A DNA stretch of 64,000 nt from Ceratodon purpureus. Its lineage: Eukaryota; Streptophyta; Bryopsida; Pseudoditrichales; Ditrichaceae. The notes below the pieces were generated by a model, which saw only the letters and a list, made by a program, of their open reading frames with translations, had not been told where the DNA came from and ran no database searches. The position numbers and the translations under genes were made by a program. Below, one piece after another: positions 10,874-23,357 of the stretch. Every line of letters begins with the position of its first letter. The first letter of the stretch is position 1. The DNA lies in NCBI GenBank assembly GCA_014871385.1, contig CM026429.1, positions 5,517,892 through 5,581,891 of the forward strand, given 5' to 3'.

Positions 10874-12820
10874 TTACGCCAGGATGGCCGAGATAACACC
10901 GGCACCCACGGTTCTGCCACCCTCCCGGATAGCGAACCTCATCTTCTCCTCGCACGCCACTTCATTCACCAACTCCACAGTGAGCTTCACCCTGTCGCCG
11001 GGCACCACCATGTTAACCTCGTCGCCAGAGTCTGTCTCAATGTTCAGGACTCCACCCGTGCAGTCGGTCGTACGCATGTAAAACTGGGGCTTGTAACCCT
11101 TGAAGAAGGGTGTGTGGCGTCCTCCCTCCTCCTTCTTCAAGACGTACACTGACGCCTCAAACTTCGTGTGTCCCTTGATGGTTCCTGGCTTCGCCAACAC
11201 CATGCCCCTCTGGATGTCAATCTTCTGGATACCTCGCAGAAGCACACCCACATTGTCACCCGCCAGTGCCTCATCCAGCAACTTCTGGAACATCTCCAGT
11301 CCAGTCACGGTTGTGGTCCTCGTCTCGCGAAGCCCGACCAGCTCCACCACATCACCCAACTTCACGATACCACGCTCTACACGTCCCGTCGCCACAGTTC
11401 CACGTCCAGTGATCGAGAACACGTCCTCGATGGCCATCAGGAAGGGCAACTCGGTCATACGCTGCGGGATGGGGATGTACTGATCCACCTCGTCCATCAG
11501 CTGGAAAATCTTGTCCACCCACTTGTTCTCGCCCCTGGCAGTCTTCGGGTTCTCCATCAGCGCCTCCAGCGCCAGCAGAGCAGACCCGGACACAATTGGG
11601 ATATCATCGCCCGGGAACTCGTATGAGTTCAGCAACTCACGCACCTCCATATCCACGAGGTCCAGCAGCTCCTCGTCATCGACCTGCATCAAGATTGAGC
11701 CGAACCTCACCATTAATTCACCATAATGCAAACACAATTATAACCTAGAAAAAAACTGTACGCATTGAGAATCCTCTTCCAAATCATTATCCACAAACCC
11801 CACCGTAAAAAGCTACCTAGAAATTGATGGATAACCTCAACTACTCCTCACCATACATTCAGATCCGACAAACCATTCTAAAATATCCATTATCTTCCAA
11901 ACCTTTCGTAAACCCCTCAGCTATGTGAATTGGCCGTATCATACTTATATCCATTACCAAGTGCCAATTCCTACTAAAAATAATTCAAGGCCGCGAATTC
12001 ATCAGAAGAGCCAATGCAAACCGGATAATTAATAGGCCATTCTAAGATAGGTGTTCCATAAACATCTTAGCCACAGAATTTGGTGAAGTCGCGGCCATAT
12101 CCACAACCAAACTCTAATTTAAACTTCAGACAGACCGTTCCCTCAAATTCATTACAAAACCAAAGAAAACTAAGAAATTCACAAGACCACAAAAATCCCA
12201 ATTACCTGGTCCTCCTTGTTCATGAACACCACCATGTTCGGCACGCCGACTTGCTTCGCCAGAAGGATGTGCTCCTTAGTCTGGGGCATGGGGCCATCGG
12301 CACCAGACACGACCAGAATAGCACCATCCATCTGGGCAGCACCAGTGATCATATTCTTCACGTAATCAGCGTGCCCAGGGCAATCCACATGGGCGTAATG
12401 CCGGGAAGCCGTCTCATACTCCACGGTCGCGGTATTAATCGTAATACCACGAGCACGCTCCTCCGGCGCGGCGTCAATCTCATCATACCGCTTCGCGGCG
12501 CTACCTCCCTCAGCGGCGAGCGCCATGGTCAGGGCCGCAGTAAGCGTGGTCTTCCCATGGTCGACGTGACCAATGGTGCCAATGTTCACATGCGGCTTCT
12601 TCCGGTCGAACTTCTCCCGAGCTGCGCGCACGACGAGCGGGGCCGCGCGGGCGGCGTCGCGCCCCGCGGACGCCACGCCCTGGAGGTGCTGCACGCCGTT
12701 GCCGAAGAACGCCGACGAAATGACGACCGCGACGCGGAGCGTGGGCTTGGTGGTGGTGCTCCCCGACACGGAGGGCGGCGAGAGCGCGGCCCGGCAGCTC
12801 ACATCCGCGACGCACGCCAT
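10874..12820 (-). CDS. tufA: chloroplast elongation factor Tu precursor, copy 1 (two exons)
   Basis: Exon 1 is 12820-12206 (205 codons, donor GTAATT) and exon 2 is 11683-10874 (269 codons plus stop, acceptor ATGCAG). The 522-bp intron is in phase 0. The 474-residue product matches the usual length of nuclear-encoded plastid EF-Tu precursors. Residues 1 to about 67 are rich in Ala, Ser, Thr and Arg, like a transit peptide. The mature part begins near [20 protein letters not shown]. GTPase motifs are intact: G1 GHVDHGKT, G2 RGITI, G3 DCPGH and G4 NKED at the exon junction; domains 2 and 3 follow ([25 protein letters not shown] at the end). It would deliver aminoacyl-tRNA to plastid ribosomes. 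The gene and its G-rich 5' flank are far more GC-rich than the surroundings. Assigned as EF-Tu with high certainty and as plastid-targeted by inference. Confidence 0.95.
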
Positions 12821-13480
12821 TGCGAAGACGAGCGCTCGAATCCCCGAGGCGGAGCTGGCGAACCCTAGCGGGGGTGGATTGCCTTGAGGAGACGAGAGGG
12901 GGCGAATGGAGGTCTGGGAGACGGGGGAGAGAGTGAAGAGGGGATTGGGGTGGGGAAAAGGGGGAGACGGTGAGGTTCTAGTCTGTGGCGATGGAGTTCG
13001 CTCTGTGGGCGTTGCGCTGGGCGCCCTTCGATCTGGATAAGGCGATGGGGGTCTCGGAGCTCTTATCGGTTGTGTGGGTTTTATGGTTGGGGGGTGAGGG
13101 GGAGGGGTTTTGGGAGGGGAGGATCTGGGGGGAATCTTTGGTGCGATTCGGTTTTTTGGGTTGAGGGGGAGATGTTGTGTTTGGTGTGTGAGATTGAGAG
13201 GTGTTGTGTTGGTGCTACGTGTATTCTATGTTTTGGTTGAGGTTTTTGGTGGTAGGATGGTTTTATGCGGTGCGCTGTCGTTGTTGATGTTTTTGACGTT
13301 TTATTATTGGGATGTGTCAGGTCTTTTTGTCTGTGGTAGTTATGTAGATTTAAGGGAAATCTTTATTGGGATTCAGATATTTGGGTCGTGGGGTGATATT
13401 GTGTTTGGTGTGTGAAATCAAGAAGTACTGCATGATTGCCTAGTATATTCTATGTTCTGGTTGTCTGTTTTGGCGGTTGG
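12821..13480 (-). promoter_or_regulatory. GC/G-rich 5' flank of the EF-Tu gene
   Basis: Upstream of the EF-Tu start codon the plus strand is very G-rich (several GGGG runs between 12880 and 13170), then grades into AT-rich DNA. It is likely the 5' UTR and promoter of the minus-strand gene. The minus strand is correspondingly CT-rich, common for plant housekeeping leaders. I cannot place a TATA box or start site with confidence. The same sequence lies upstream of copy 2. Confidence 0.5.
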
Positions 13481-15843
13481 GTGGTTTGATTGAGTAGGTT
13501 GTTGCTCGAGTATATTCTAAATTTTAGTTGTCAGTTTTGGTGGTTGGATGGTTTAATCCAATTGGTTGAAACTTTTGACCTTTTACAACTTGGAGGTGGC
13601 ACAATTCTTATGAATGACGTTCATCCACATATAAAAAAAAACCTTTATTTGAATTTAGAAGGAAATGTTATTTTTGATGCATGAATTTCAGAAGTACTTG
13701 GTCATTGACATGTGTATTCTATATTTTGGTTGCCAATTTTATAGATTAAATAATTTTATCAACTGCAATGTCACTATTTTAACTTTTTATGTTTGGCTGT
13801 TTGGAATTGGCGGATTTATATAAATGGCAGTCATCCAATTTTTGAGAAATAGTATAAAATTCTATGGTTTGCTTGGCTATATGCATATGTGAAGTTTACA
13901 AAAAATAAATGATAAGTGAATGTTTTGTGCATCATTTTATGTTGAAGTAATTCACTAAAAAACCATTGTAGGATTAGTCAAAGAATAAATTAGATGAATA
14001 GTATAATTCTAAAAAGAATGGTTTTTAAGTGTTTTAAATTTTGTTTCTTATTCTTAAGGCTATCCAATAAACTTGAAATTGAAAAATATATATATTTCTA
14101 CACCTTTGGTGCAAATAACTCACCTCATTAGATTAGGTTAAATTGTAATTATATCCAATTATTAACCTCAATGTAAAATTATAGAAGTGGGACAATAGAA
14201 TCATCAATTATTTCCACATTTGTGTACCATTTTAACAGTGTAGTAGACCATTTTCACATTAGACTTAGGAGTGTAAAAAATGGAGACTATTGATGGTTCA
14301 AATGCAATTAGAGTGTGAGATAAGTTGAACGTTGTATTATTTCATGTATATGTGTTACAAAATTAATAAATCTACAACTAGTACAACTATTTGAAAGCAA
14401 GGTTAACCTCAAAATGTGTAAATTCACACCAAAGTTGAAAACATAGCATACAACATAAGATTAAATGATAATAGAATGAATAATGTCATGTAGAAATATG
14501 TTAAATATTTTTCAATTCAAAAAGTGCAGAACAATTTAGGAGTTATTCTTCAAGCTTGGTTCAAAGTGGTTGTTGCAATCAACATTAAATGATGTATTTG
14601 TTGTACTTGGAATGATTTCATGTCATTAAAAAGTTTTAGATGAAAAATGAAGTTATAAACATTTCTTTCTGTTTTCATGAATTATTAACTACATATTTCA
14701 AACTTTCTACCAAGGAAAATTTTAATTACATGGTATCAATATATTTACCTTCTCCAAAGTTAAAAATTAATGAACACAATCTGTAAACCTTTACATAATT
14801 TATATTGACCTTTAGTTGTCACTATTTTTTATTCTTTAAGAAAGTACATTCATTTATGGGGAAATGTAACCTGTGGTATAAATGTGCGAAATATTTTTTC
14901 TATTTTCACCCTCATTTATTTTCCTTCTTACTTCTAAAATTAAATGGCATATAATTAATTCATTCTTCTTGAACCTAAAAGATTTATACTATCAAACAAC
15001 CTTCATCTGATGAATAACAATGACTTCAAGATATACCATCTCTACAACAACTAAACCAAGAAAAATTGCACTTCATATTAACAAACAGCTTTTTTTGACA
15101 CCAACACATTCAGAAGGAGCATTAGCAAAAAAATTAGAACTACATGAGTTAGAACAAAAAAGACATAGTTAATTCATTGGAGAATAGAAAATATTAAAAA
15201 TTAAAAAATGAGATGGAAGAGTATCTCAAATAAATTTCAAACTTTCATTTATAAATAATGAATTAATCTACATGAAATTCAATAATAAATATGTTGTGAA
15301 TATACTATACTTTTTTTAATATATGGAATGTTCTTTTATTTTGACGATTTCATAAAAATATCCTTTGAATGTATATGGTTTTAAAACCTCTTTGGTAGCA
15401 AATTTCTTAGCGAATATGCAAAGCAAGATGTTTCATTCCTTTTATCCACTATGAACTCCTCTATCATACCCTAGTCCTACTATCCACATTTATGCCACTT
15501 TATTTTGTACTCTAATAAGAGAAAATTCATTTTTATGTGCTTAGAAATATTATAGAATGATTTGAATTGAACTTCAAATGCTAACACATAAAAGTATTTT
15601 TTATGGCTATATCTAGTTTTCAATATGAAATCTACTTATTACAACCAAAATAAACATTTCTATTGTGTTTTGGAAAATGTTCTTTTTTTAAATTGCCATT
15701 TGTTGTAAATGATATTATTTAACATTCTTCTTTTATGTAATTCAGATATAAAATATAAAAAATTTATTTCAATTTTATATGACTACATATTGATGTTGTG
15801 ACGTGTATAGATTACAGTGTGGCAAATGTGGATGGTAGGACTT
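13481..15843. other. AT-rich intergenic DNA within duplication copy 1
   Basis: No gene is recognised. It is useful as the empty-site reference for the SINE inserted in copy 2: the undisturbed target AAATGGCATATA is at about 14942-14953. Confidence 0.6.
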
Positions 15844-15939
15844 CCCATTATAGTTACTATGCCTACTTTAGATTTAACCACAATATTACAACCCATTATA
15901 GTTAATAAGCTTACCTTATATTTAACCACAATATTGCAA
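15844..15939. repeat. 48-bp tandem repeat x2
   Basis: CCCATTATAGTTA starts at 15844 and again at 15892. The units share the ACCACAATATT segment and are followed by a third partial start (CCCATCTTC). The minus-strand ORF here merely reads through the repeat. The same array is present in copy 2 near 39007. Confidence 0.75.
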
Positions 15940-16069
15940 CCCATCTTCAACACTATACCAAAACACAACATTAATATTGCTCAAATTTAGAACAATGGCA
16001 CTACCGGTACACCTCTAATGAAGCTAGTGTTACAAGATTTTGTAATCTTTTCTACTAGAACATTCTTCT

Positions 16070-17865
16070 CACTCACATCTCTTTTAATGAATGAAAATAA
16101 AAAATGATATCATTGCAAACTGAAATACAATCCAAGTATTACTTCATATGGTAACTTAATGTGAATATAATAAACATCATTCAATAATCTTATCCAACAT
16201 GGTGTTTGCAGAGTGCCATGTGGTTAATGGACTTGGAAATGAAAATGTGGTCAATATAGAAAATACAATAAGACGTGTGAGAAATCTTTAAGAATACATT
16301 GAATTTGAATCAAGTGACACTTTGTAAATGACTTTGATATTCATTCAACAATTCCAATTCAATTCATCTTTGGTGGTTTATGATCCAATACACTGATTAT
16401 GTAACAAAAGAAAAGAATTATAAGAGTAGTATTCTTTTGTATTACATAAAAAGAAGCCTAATTACATAAATATCATAAAAATATGAAAGCCCATGCACAC
16501 ATGGATCAATGAAATTGATATATTTTATAATCAAATAAAGGTTTATGGCTTTTACTAAGATTCTATTTTTATTTTAAATAATATTGAAACATTTATCATT
16601 AAAAATGATCAACATTGTAAATTTTTTATGAATGAAATAATCTTTTAATAATTCAGAAGGTTCCATTCAAAATAAAACTTTAAAATTTGAACATATCCTT
16701 CAAAAACACCACACAACATTTTCTTGGATTTCGTTCATGATACTAAGTCAAATCTAATATTAATTTATCAACAATTTTTGTGTGAATATGAAGTGAAGTC
16801 AGAGGCTTCTACTAAAAATTTGATTACTTAGTTTTTTTAATAATATTGAAATTATAAAATGACAAATAAGTTTCAAAAACCTTCAATTCTAATAACACTT
16901 TTCACAACACCTTATAGTAAATGCATTTAAATAAAAGCTTCAATGGCCACAAAATTTATCATATCTAAAACTAGAAATTCATACAGAATTTAACAACTGA
17001 TTCAATCTTTTGAAATAAAATCAGTGCACTTGTATAAAACATAGAATATGGCAATTATACTAAATATCCATCAAATTTATTGTAACACACTTTATTAAAT
17101 ATAAATTTGAAGTATCATATAAAATAGATCATTCATACTTCTCTTCATAAATTACATATTCCTTACAAAATTCATAGCATTTACTTAAAAGTACAATAAA
17201 TAGAAAATAGAAGTACAAGTTGTAATTTCATCATAGCTAAGCACCTAGATGTTCTAAATTATTTTTGATAGATATATTAAGACTTTTGTAGAGATAAAAT
17301 TTTGTTGAAGTGTAAATAGTTGGTTTATAAAAAACAACTAATCATTGTATATATAATACATCCTTGATTTGAAAGTACTATTGGACAATGCTATAGGCAT
17401 AATAGTATAAAAATGCACTTATTTGAACATGTTATGTTTGCAATTTATTGATGATTATATTTATGATTATTCATTTCATATTTATCTAATATAAATTCTA
17501 TCAAATATCTACAAATATAGTATATAAATACTCAATAGATAAAATCAATGTTGAAAATGAAAAACAACAAAATTAATGCTTTAATTCAAATTTTAAAATA
17601 TTTCTATGAATCAAATAAATTTATTTTTTCATAACTTTTTTAATTATATAATTTGAATTCTATAAATATTAAAAAATACTTTCTTAAAACAAACAAAATA
17701 CAGTGTGTGTTTATAGTATCTCTTTGAAACTTCTAATACACAAGTCTTTGAAACATATTTAATTAAAATATGTATAATTTATAACATTTATTGTAAATTG
17801 AATGGCAATATATATGCAAAAAAATAGCTCCTTCATATTTAATTTTTCTCTAGAGTTTCTATATT
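16070..17865. repeat. AT-rich dispersed repeat, copy A
   Basis: This part of the duplicated segment also occurs a third time, more diverged, at about 60785-63765, starting at the shared motif CACTCACAT and TTTAATGAATGAA and ending after CATATTTAATTTTTCTCT. It has no coding capacity. It is therefore either an independent repeat family or part of an older segmental duplication. Confidence 0.8.
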
Positions 17866-19035
17866 CTTCAAATTTATTCATTTTTTCTTAATTTAGAATT
17901 ATCTATAAACAAACCTGCTACCCTGTAACTATGATTCGTATTCATTTGAAGATACTCCCTTTTTGATACATGATTTAATCGTCCATTTTGATGTACACTC
18001 TTATAAATCAGTTGGATTCATGTACTCGATTCAATAATTATCAAACTTCCTTAGTATTTCAGTACCTTCCAAAACATGATAAAAACTAAAAAAATCAAAG
18101 TCGAGTTGCAATCATTTCATCATAACTGGTAGCTGCAATCGTTTAATATTTCATGTTGGTAGAGAAATTAGAAAATAACTTAGGCTGTTGTTAAAACATT
18201 GAAAAGCAGTTACCCAACTGGCTTATCGTTTTATGTAATTTGCACATGCCTGTTTCATAATGCCCGGAACCATTAAAAGTGCCACAAAATTTTATAAATG
18301 TTGAATTTAGCTCACCATTTCATACCGTTTGACCAAGTGAATTTGCCAATTTCAATAAGAGTTGGTTCTCTTTGACCAAACGCTACAGTAGCTGCCAATG
18401 TTCAGGAATTGATATCCCAATCAGAAATTGGTATCTCAAAGGAAATTACTTTTAGAAAGACTTCTCACGAACAAATTTTTGAATTTCTGAAATGTACTTT
18501 CAATGCCATATACATTAAATTGGTCACTTCTCATTATGTTGGCCACTCAAATAGTGTGATTTCAATTAAACTTCTCTCTTTATTTGAATAATGTGACGGG
18601 CAATATAAACAAGATTGGCCAATTTAATAAATATGGCAATTAAATCATAACTCTAGCAATGGCAAATGGACTGCAGTAGTCAAGACCCTTGCAAACCAAA
18701 ACAAGTGTTGACCTTTACTTCGGGAGGAAACTGTTACAATACCAAATTTCAACATTGAGTCAAGCTGGTGAACCAAACCAAACCAAGACAGTAAAATGTT
18801 TCCGATGGATATCATTCAAATTTTCAGTAGCTACAGTAAACAGCCAACAACATAATAAGTATGCAAATAATCAGCACCGAATTGACCCAATCTGGCATGA
18901 CATCGATCACGAAGGGAAAGTATGAATTAACATCTTAAATTCATCCTCAATGTGGTCTACTAACTCAGGTAGCGACGCTCTTGTGTCGATGCTGCGCATC
19001 AATCTCATAGCATCTTCAACTATTTAATACACGTT
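17866..19035. other. right part of duplication copy 1, no gene
   Basis: AT-rich sequence with one 60-codon ORF (18409-18591) conserved in copy 2. I see no recognisable product. Confidence 0.5.
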
Positions 19036-19370
19036 TGTTGTCTCTGTCCTCTTAGGCAGAGACTATGTGGAGACTTCCCCCATCAACTCAATCTGAAAGT
19101 CCAATGACCTATCCACAACCCTTTTCACATTTAGAAACATGATAGGGTATATTTTGTATCCATTTTCACACTTAGGGTTGTGGTTCCGATTGGTGGTGAC
19201 GAGGCAGTTTTCATGCAGTTTGATGAACAGTATTATGTGATGAACAGACTTCTCATCCATCTTCTCATCCCCTCCCCGTAAACTCCGCAAGGGTTTCGGT
19301 ATCCTGCACGGGTAGGGTTTCGGGTAGTTTTGGTGTGGTTCGGGGTCAGGTGTTCGTTTTTTGATTCTGT
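19036..19370 (+). repeat. truncated copy of the HDAC-gene 5' flank
   Basis: From TGTCTCTGTCCTCTTAGGCA (about 19036) the sequence matches 52740-52990, then jumps by deletion to match 53385-53460 (TAGGGTTTCGG, GTGTGGTTCGGGG). The source-like copy lies directly upstream of the class IV HDAC exons. This segment is joined on its left exactly to the end of duplication copy 1 and on its right to the putative SCC4 5' region. Confidence 0.8.
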
Positions 19371-19967
19371 AGCAGATGAGCATTTTGTTGCAATTGGTTA
19401 GACAGTGTAGTGTTTATCGGAACCATGCACGCAGAACAATAGTTTAGGGTTATGATGTTTGAGTTTTGGTTGTGAGTTTATTGAGGGCTTTTGATGAGTG
19501 TGCACATGCTGTTGAGAGATTTGGGTTTTTTTTCCTTTGCTGGTTGTGAAGCTTTGCTGCGTAATCGAGAAGGGATTCGCCGAACGACCTGACTGCGAAC
19601 AAGAACATGAAACCAACTGCAACTGAACTTCGGAGCAGATCAATCTGGGACATGAAGCGAATTGGTATCAGAACAAGCAAAATGAGTTCAAGTCCAATTG
19701 TCGACCTCAATTAGGGTTTCACTCTCACGATCCACCATCGCCATCGCCATGCCTGCCAACAGCTTCGCCGTGAGACGCACCGCGCTGGTCGGGGGAGCTC
19801 GGGACCGGTTCCGTGGCGATTCAGTCGAATCAACGACTGGTTTCGGTGATGGACGCGGAGGAAGTCAGGGGAGGAAGATGTAGGGTTAGGATGGGAGTTG
19901 CGAGGGTTACGAGCTTGAGCTGAGATTGAGCTGGAGGAGGAGCTGGAGGAGGGGGAGGAGTGTGGCG
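19371..19967 (+). promoter_or_regulatory. putative 5' flank/5' UTR of the SCC4-like exon
   Basis: GC content rises toward 19700-19960 and the plus strand becomes GA-rich just before an ATG, as in plant leaders. It contains the plant leader motif TTAGGGTTT at about 19710. The minus-strand ORFs here are low-complexity shadows (Ser/Pro runs). Confidence 0.4.
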
Positions 19968-20036
19968 ATGGAGTCGATAGCGGAAGGGCTGTGGCAGTTG
20001 GCGAGGCAACACGAGGTAGGCGGGTGTATCGCGCAG
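19968..20036 (+). pseudogene. putative first exon of SCC4/MAU2 (cohesin loader), orphaned
   Basis: ATG at 19968 opens 23 codons reading MESIAEGLWQLARQHE and then VGGCIAQ, ending at a CAG/GTAGGC donor in phase 0. This resembles the start of plant SCC4/MAU2 proteins, the TPR partner of the SCC2 cohesin loader (they begin MES-AEGLW-LA--HE as I recall). No downstream SCC4 exon is visible. Instead the Helentron-like element begins within about 0.5 kb. It is either a gene truncated by the rearrangement or a captured 5' fragment. The assignment rests on a short match. Confidence 0.5.
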
Positions 20037-20499
20037 GTAGGCGGGTTTCAGCCCCGAAAGAGTGATACTTTCCTTCCTTCCGGCAGAAGTTGGACAAGAG
20101 TGAGCATTAAGATCCTGTTCATTAACATCAGTACAAGCTATTAACACAGATTTTAGAGGCCGGACGTGAGTGATGTTTGGTTGTTAACTCGTTGCTGAAG
20201 TAGCATTTTTTCCTGAGACACAGGCTCAGCGTGGATTTCATTTTAACATTCTCGTGTGAAACTTGAGAACTGTGTTTCAGATAAGTTATTTAGCGTGGAA
20301 GCTTACTTGATCACTAGTTTAGATTACTTTGAATGTTGCTGAAAGAATTGTGTGAATGAGGTTGTTGAGACTTGAAACATGAATGGAAGTGAATTGTTCG
20401 CGATTTGAAAATAGGGTCGGAGGCTCGGTGAAAATGAGGTGTGTGGATAAAGCCTAAGTGAAGGGAATGGCAAGAGGCGGAGGGAGAGGTCTTGTGGTC
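20037..20499. other. presumed intron/transition into the Helentron
   Basis: Sequence following the SCC4-like donor, with no gene. The left end of the transposon lies somewhere between here and 21016. I cannot identify a definite 5' terminus. Confidence 0.3.
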
Positions 20500-21016
20500 A
20501 TCTCTTATAAGGTGAGCGCATCATTAAATTGATTGACCCCCCTCACATGAGGCCCCCCCCCCCCATTACCACAGCTGAAGCCCCTATTACCACAATTGAA
20601 GCCCTCATCACCATACTGAAGCCCATTTCTCGAGAAGCCTATTACCAGTGAGGCCCGTACATCTAGGTAAAGCCTATCTTTATCACCATTCCTTATCACC
20701 ATCTGACATTCCACGTCAAGCTTGGCACCTTCTAGATTGAAAATAATTAAGAACTACTACATTAAAATTAGATTATAAATAATTAAAAATTATTAAATTA
20801 GAAATAAATGAGTTTGGTGATAATGTTGTCGTTAAATTAAAATTAGGTTAAAAGTAGGTAAAGAAGCGGTGCATTGAATGAAGTTTGGTAGGATTTTTTT
20901 CAATATAATGAACTAAACATTCCGTCATTCTCATTCTCTTTGATTTGCGTCTTGTCTTCTCATTTTCTTCTGATTTGCATCTGTATTCATACTTTTGTGT
21001 GTTTTTTTTCTCAACC

Positions 21017-22441
21017 ATGGCACTTCCTGCTAGCAAGTCTAGAGCAAGGTTGGTGGTGTCTGTAGATGATCTTACTGAGGGTACTAGAGACGTAGCATTT
21101 GAGGGGAAGATTTTGTCTAGGTATGGAAATTGGGATCCAACCAAGGATGTCAAACATCCCTATCTTCATTGTGATTTACTTGATAGAGAAGGGTACACTA
21201 CCATTACGATGAGTTTGGTGCGCCCTCAGATTGAACAGCATGAAGGGAAGTTGAATGTTGGATCATTCATTCGTATAGAGAACTTCGGTGTAGCTTCCAA
21301 GTCTGAGAAGTCGTTTGAGAAGGGTGATATGCCTGTTGTGTTGAAGGTCCAGTCTACCACATCTGTCACCACCATATCTAATGGTGGTGAAAATGAGTTC
21401 ATTCCTAAGTTTTATCATAGTGATAGCATTGCTGAGTTTCGTAAACGCTCCCATGAACAGTGGCCAACAACAACTATTGCTGTCTGTGTCATTGGTATCA
21501 GAGGCACATATGGTCGTTATCACCAGCTAGTGATAGCTGATGGATTTACCGAAAGTGATAACGACATTGTGGCACTTGGTCCCCAATTCCAGAAAGAATA
21601 CAACCAGATCGTTGAAGCTTTCAATAGTGGTCAATGTGTTATGGTTTTGTTTAAAAACCTTAGTGTTTCTCAATCTGGAGAGCGTTACCTTCGCATAGAA
21701 GCAAGCACAATTAAATCATCTGTTGTTGACAACTTCGTCCAAATGCAATTGCAGTCTATCCACAACAGATTGTGTTCTACAACTCCAGCTTCAACAAGAG
21801 AGGTATTTTATTTTGACAATCATTTTCAATCGATTTACTTTTAAGATTTATATTAAGTTTTAGTAACTGTATTGTATTATTTTTTGCAGATTTATGGGAC
21901 ATTAGCAATTGCTAGTCCAACAGTAGCTGCTTACAAATACGTGTGCAATAAGTGTAATCTCTCCAACCTCATTGTTGTTGAAGAAGGTTTCTATTGCAAC
22001 GTATGTCACAGCCCTCAACCTGTTAGAAAGCAAGCATATCTTCGTGGAAGGATTTCTACAGCTACTCAAGCAGTCACTATGTACCTTGAAGGCCAGTGGC
22101 TACAAACTCTTGTAAGAATGACAGAAGAACAATTTTTGAAGCTTTCAAGAGGAGAACAGATCAAGATGCTTACTGCTTTCCGGATCAAAGGTACATTTTG
22201 GTTAACTCCTATGGCTATTTTGAATGGATTTGAAGAAGATATGGATACTAGCAACTTCAGTTCTTTGGATATGCCTACTTCTAGTGCCGGAAGACCTCTG
22301 AGTTGCACACAAGATTCAGTTCCAGGGATCGATATGGAAGGAGATGGAGGGACTCCATGCACTCAAAGGTACAAAAGGAAACTTGACAATGACAATGTAG
22401 GAGCATCTAGCAATAAGGTTAAAAAGACTTTGAAGCTGTAG
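21017..22441 (+). CDS. RPA70-like single-stranded DNA-binding protein of the transposon
   Basis: Exon 1 is 21017-21802 (262 codons; start chosen because AACCATGG is a good context and follows a pyrimidine-rich leader) and exon 2 is 21890-22441. The 87-bp intron has GTATTT and TTTTTTGCAG ends, phase 0. The product is 445 aa. OB-fold-like regions occupy the N-terminal half (VSVDDLTEGTRDVAFEGKI, then GKLNVGSFIRIENFGVAS). Exon 2 encodes a CxxC...CxxC zinc ribbon at C281, C284, C298 and C301, as in DNA-binding domain C of RPA70. It is shorter than host RPA70 (about 600-800 aa) and lacks the N-terminal protein-interaction domain, as seen in Helitron-encoded RPA proteins. The probable role is protecting single-stranded transposon DNA during rolling-circle transposition. 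The frame is intact. Confidence 0.8.
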
Positions 22442-22652
22442 AACTTCAAACATGCTTCAATTTGTGAATGCAGTTTGGTTTTTTTAATGCAAATATATAT
22501 TTGACTTGAAGGGGCATGCCTCCACATTTGCAAAGATCATTTTACAATTTTCTATACGCAGTCTTCCATCTACATTCTTTCATCGCAGTCTTCCATCTAC
22601 ATTCTTTTATCCCAGCCTTCCATCCACAACTTTCTATCCGCAGTCTTTCATC

Positions 22653-22950
22653 CGCTTAAACAGTCTTGCTTAAACAGTTTTATTTAAACAGTCTTGCTTA
22701 AACAGTTTTACTTAAACAGTCTTGCTTAAACAAAAATACACTTATTCATTCAAACAGTTTTGCTTAAACAGTCTTGCTTAAACAGTTTTACTTAAACAGT
22801 CTTGCTTAAACAGTTTTACTTAAACAGTCTTGCTTAAACAAAGATACACCTATTCATTCAAACAATTTTGCTTAAACAGTCTTGCTTAAACATTGTTTAC
22901 ACTTACTCATTCAAATAGAATTGCTTAAACAAAGATACATTTATTTTTTG
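22653..22950. repeat. 14-bp minisatellite (TTAAACAG-type units)
   Basis: Alternating units ACAGTCTTGCTTAA and ACAGTTTTACTTAA are repeated many times, degenerating toward 22950. A CAGTCTTCCATCTACATTC-type repeat leads in from 22558. The array lies between the RPA-like and OTU genes. The same unit and a similar lead-in recur at 55780-55975. Confidence 0.9.
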
Positions 22951-23213
22951 AAACAATTTTGCTTCAACGAAGATTCATCTTTTCAAAAGATTTTGCTTGA
23001 AACAAAATGTGATTTTATATGATTTTATAAAAAAAATAACTTAAATGGTGATTTTTTTCTTTAAAAAAATGAAAATTATTGAGATATGCACAACGAACAG
23101 ATATTACAAATTACATTATTGCTAATATTTTAAGTAATTGAAAAATCAAAATGAAATTAGGTAATATTCCTTCAACTGCATTTGCTTAAATATTGTAGGT
23201 ATAATTACAGAAC

Positions 23214-23294
<81 letters not shown>

Positions 23295-23357
23295 AAATAA
23301 GAAATTTTGTACATTACTTGATTTAGTATAAAAAGTAAATAGTGAAAACATATTACA
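22951..23357. repeat. AT-rich spacer with a 71-bp (AT)n microsatellite
   Basis: A pure AT dinucleotide run spans 23219-23289. The rest of the spacer is AT-rich DNA with no ORF, leading to the OTU start codon at 23358. Confidence 0.9.

Larger units (their letters stand above)
10531..19037. repeat. segmental duplication, copy 1 (8.5 kb, contains EF-Tu gene)
   Basis: The block from AGCACCGACATCC (10531) to TAATACACGTTTGTT (about 19037) recurs at 33402-42017 in the same orientation. The first about 3.8 kb, including the whole EF-Tu gene, is almost identical: I found one single-base insertion near 10597 and one substitution at 12720. The right-hand 2.4 kb is clearly more divergent. Copy 1 lacks the SINE of copy 2 but keeps about 208 bp (18646-18853) that copy 2 has lost. 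Confidence 0.95.

Noticed and set aside
12080-12868. 262-codon plus-strand ORF over the EF-Tu gene (and its twin at 34952-35740)
   Set aside because: Antisense shadow of EF-Tu exon 1 created by its GC-rich codon bias. The minus strand encodes a complete, motif-perfect EF-Tu.
20505-20714. 69-codon minus ORF with Gly/Asn repeats near the left edge of the Helentron
   Set aside because: Translation of a short C-rich, repetitive plus-strand stretch (GAAGCCC, ATTACCAC words). No evidence for a gene.
22653-22950. Regularly repeated short units as a CRISPR-like array
   Set aside because: Units are contiguous with no unique spacers and the context is eukaryotic with introns. It is a minisatellite.
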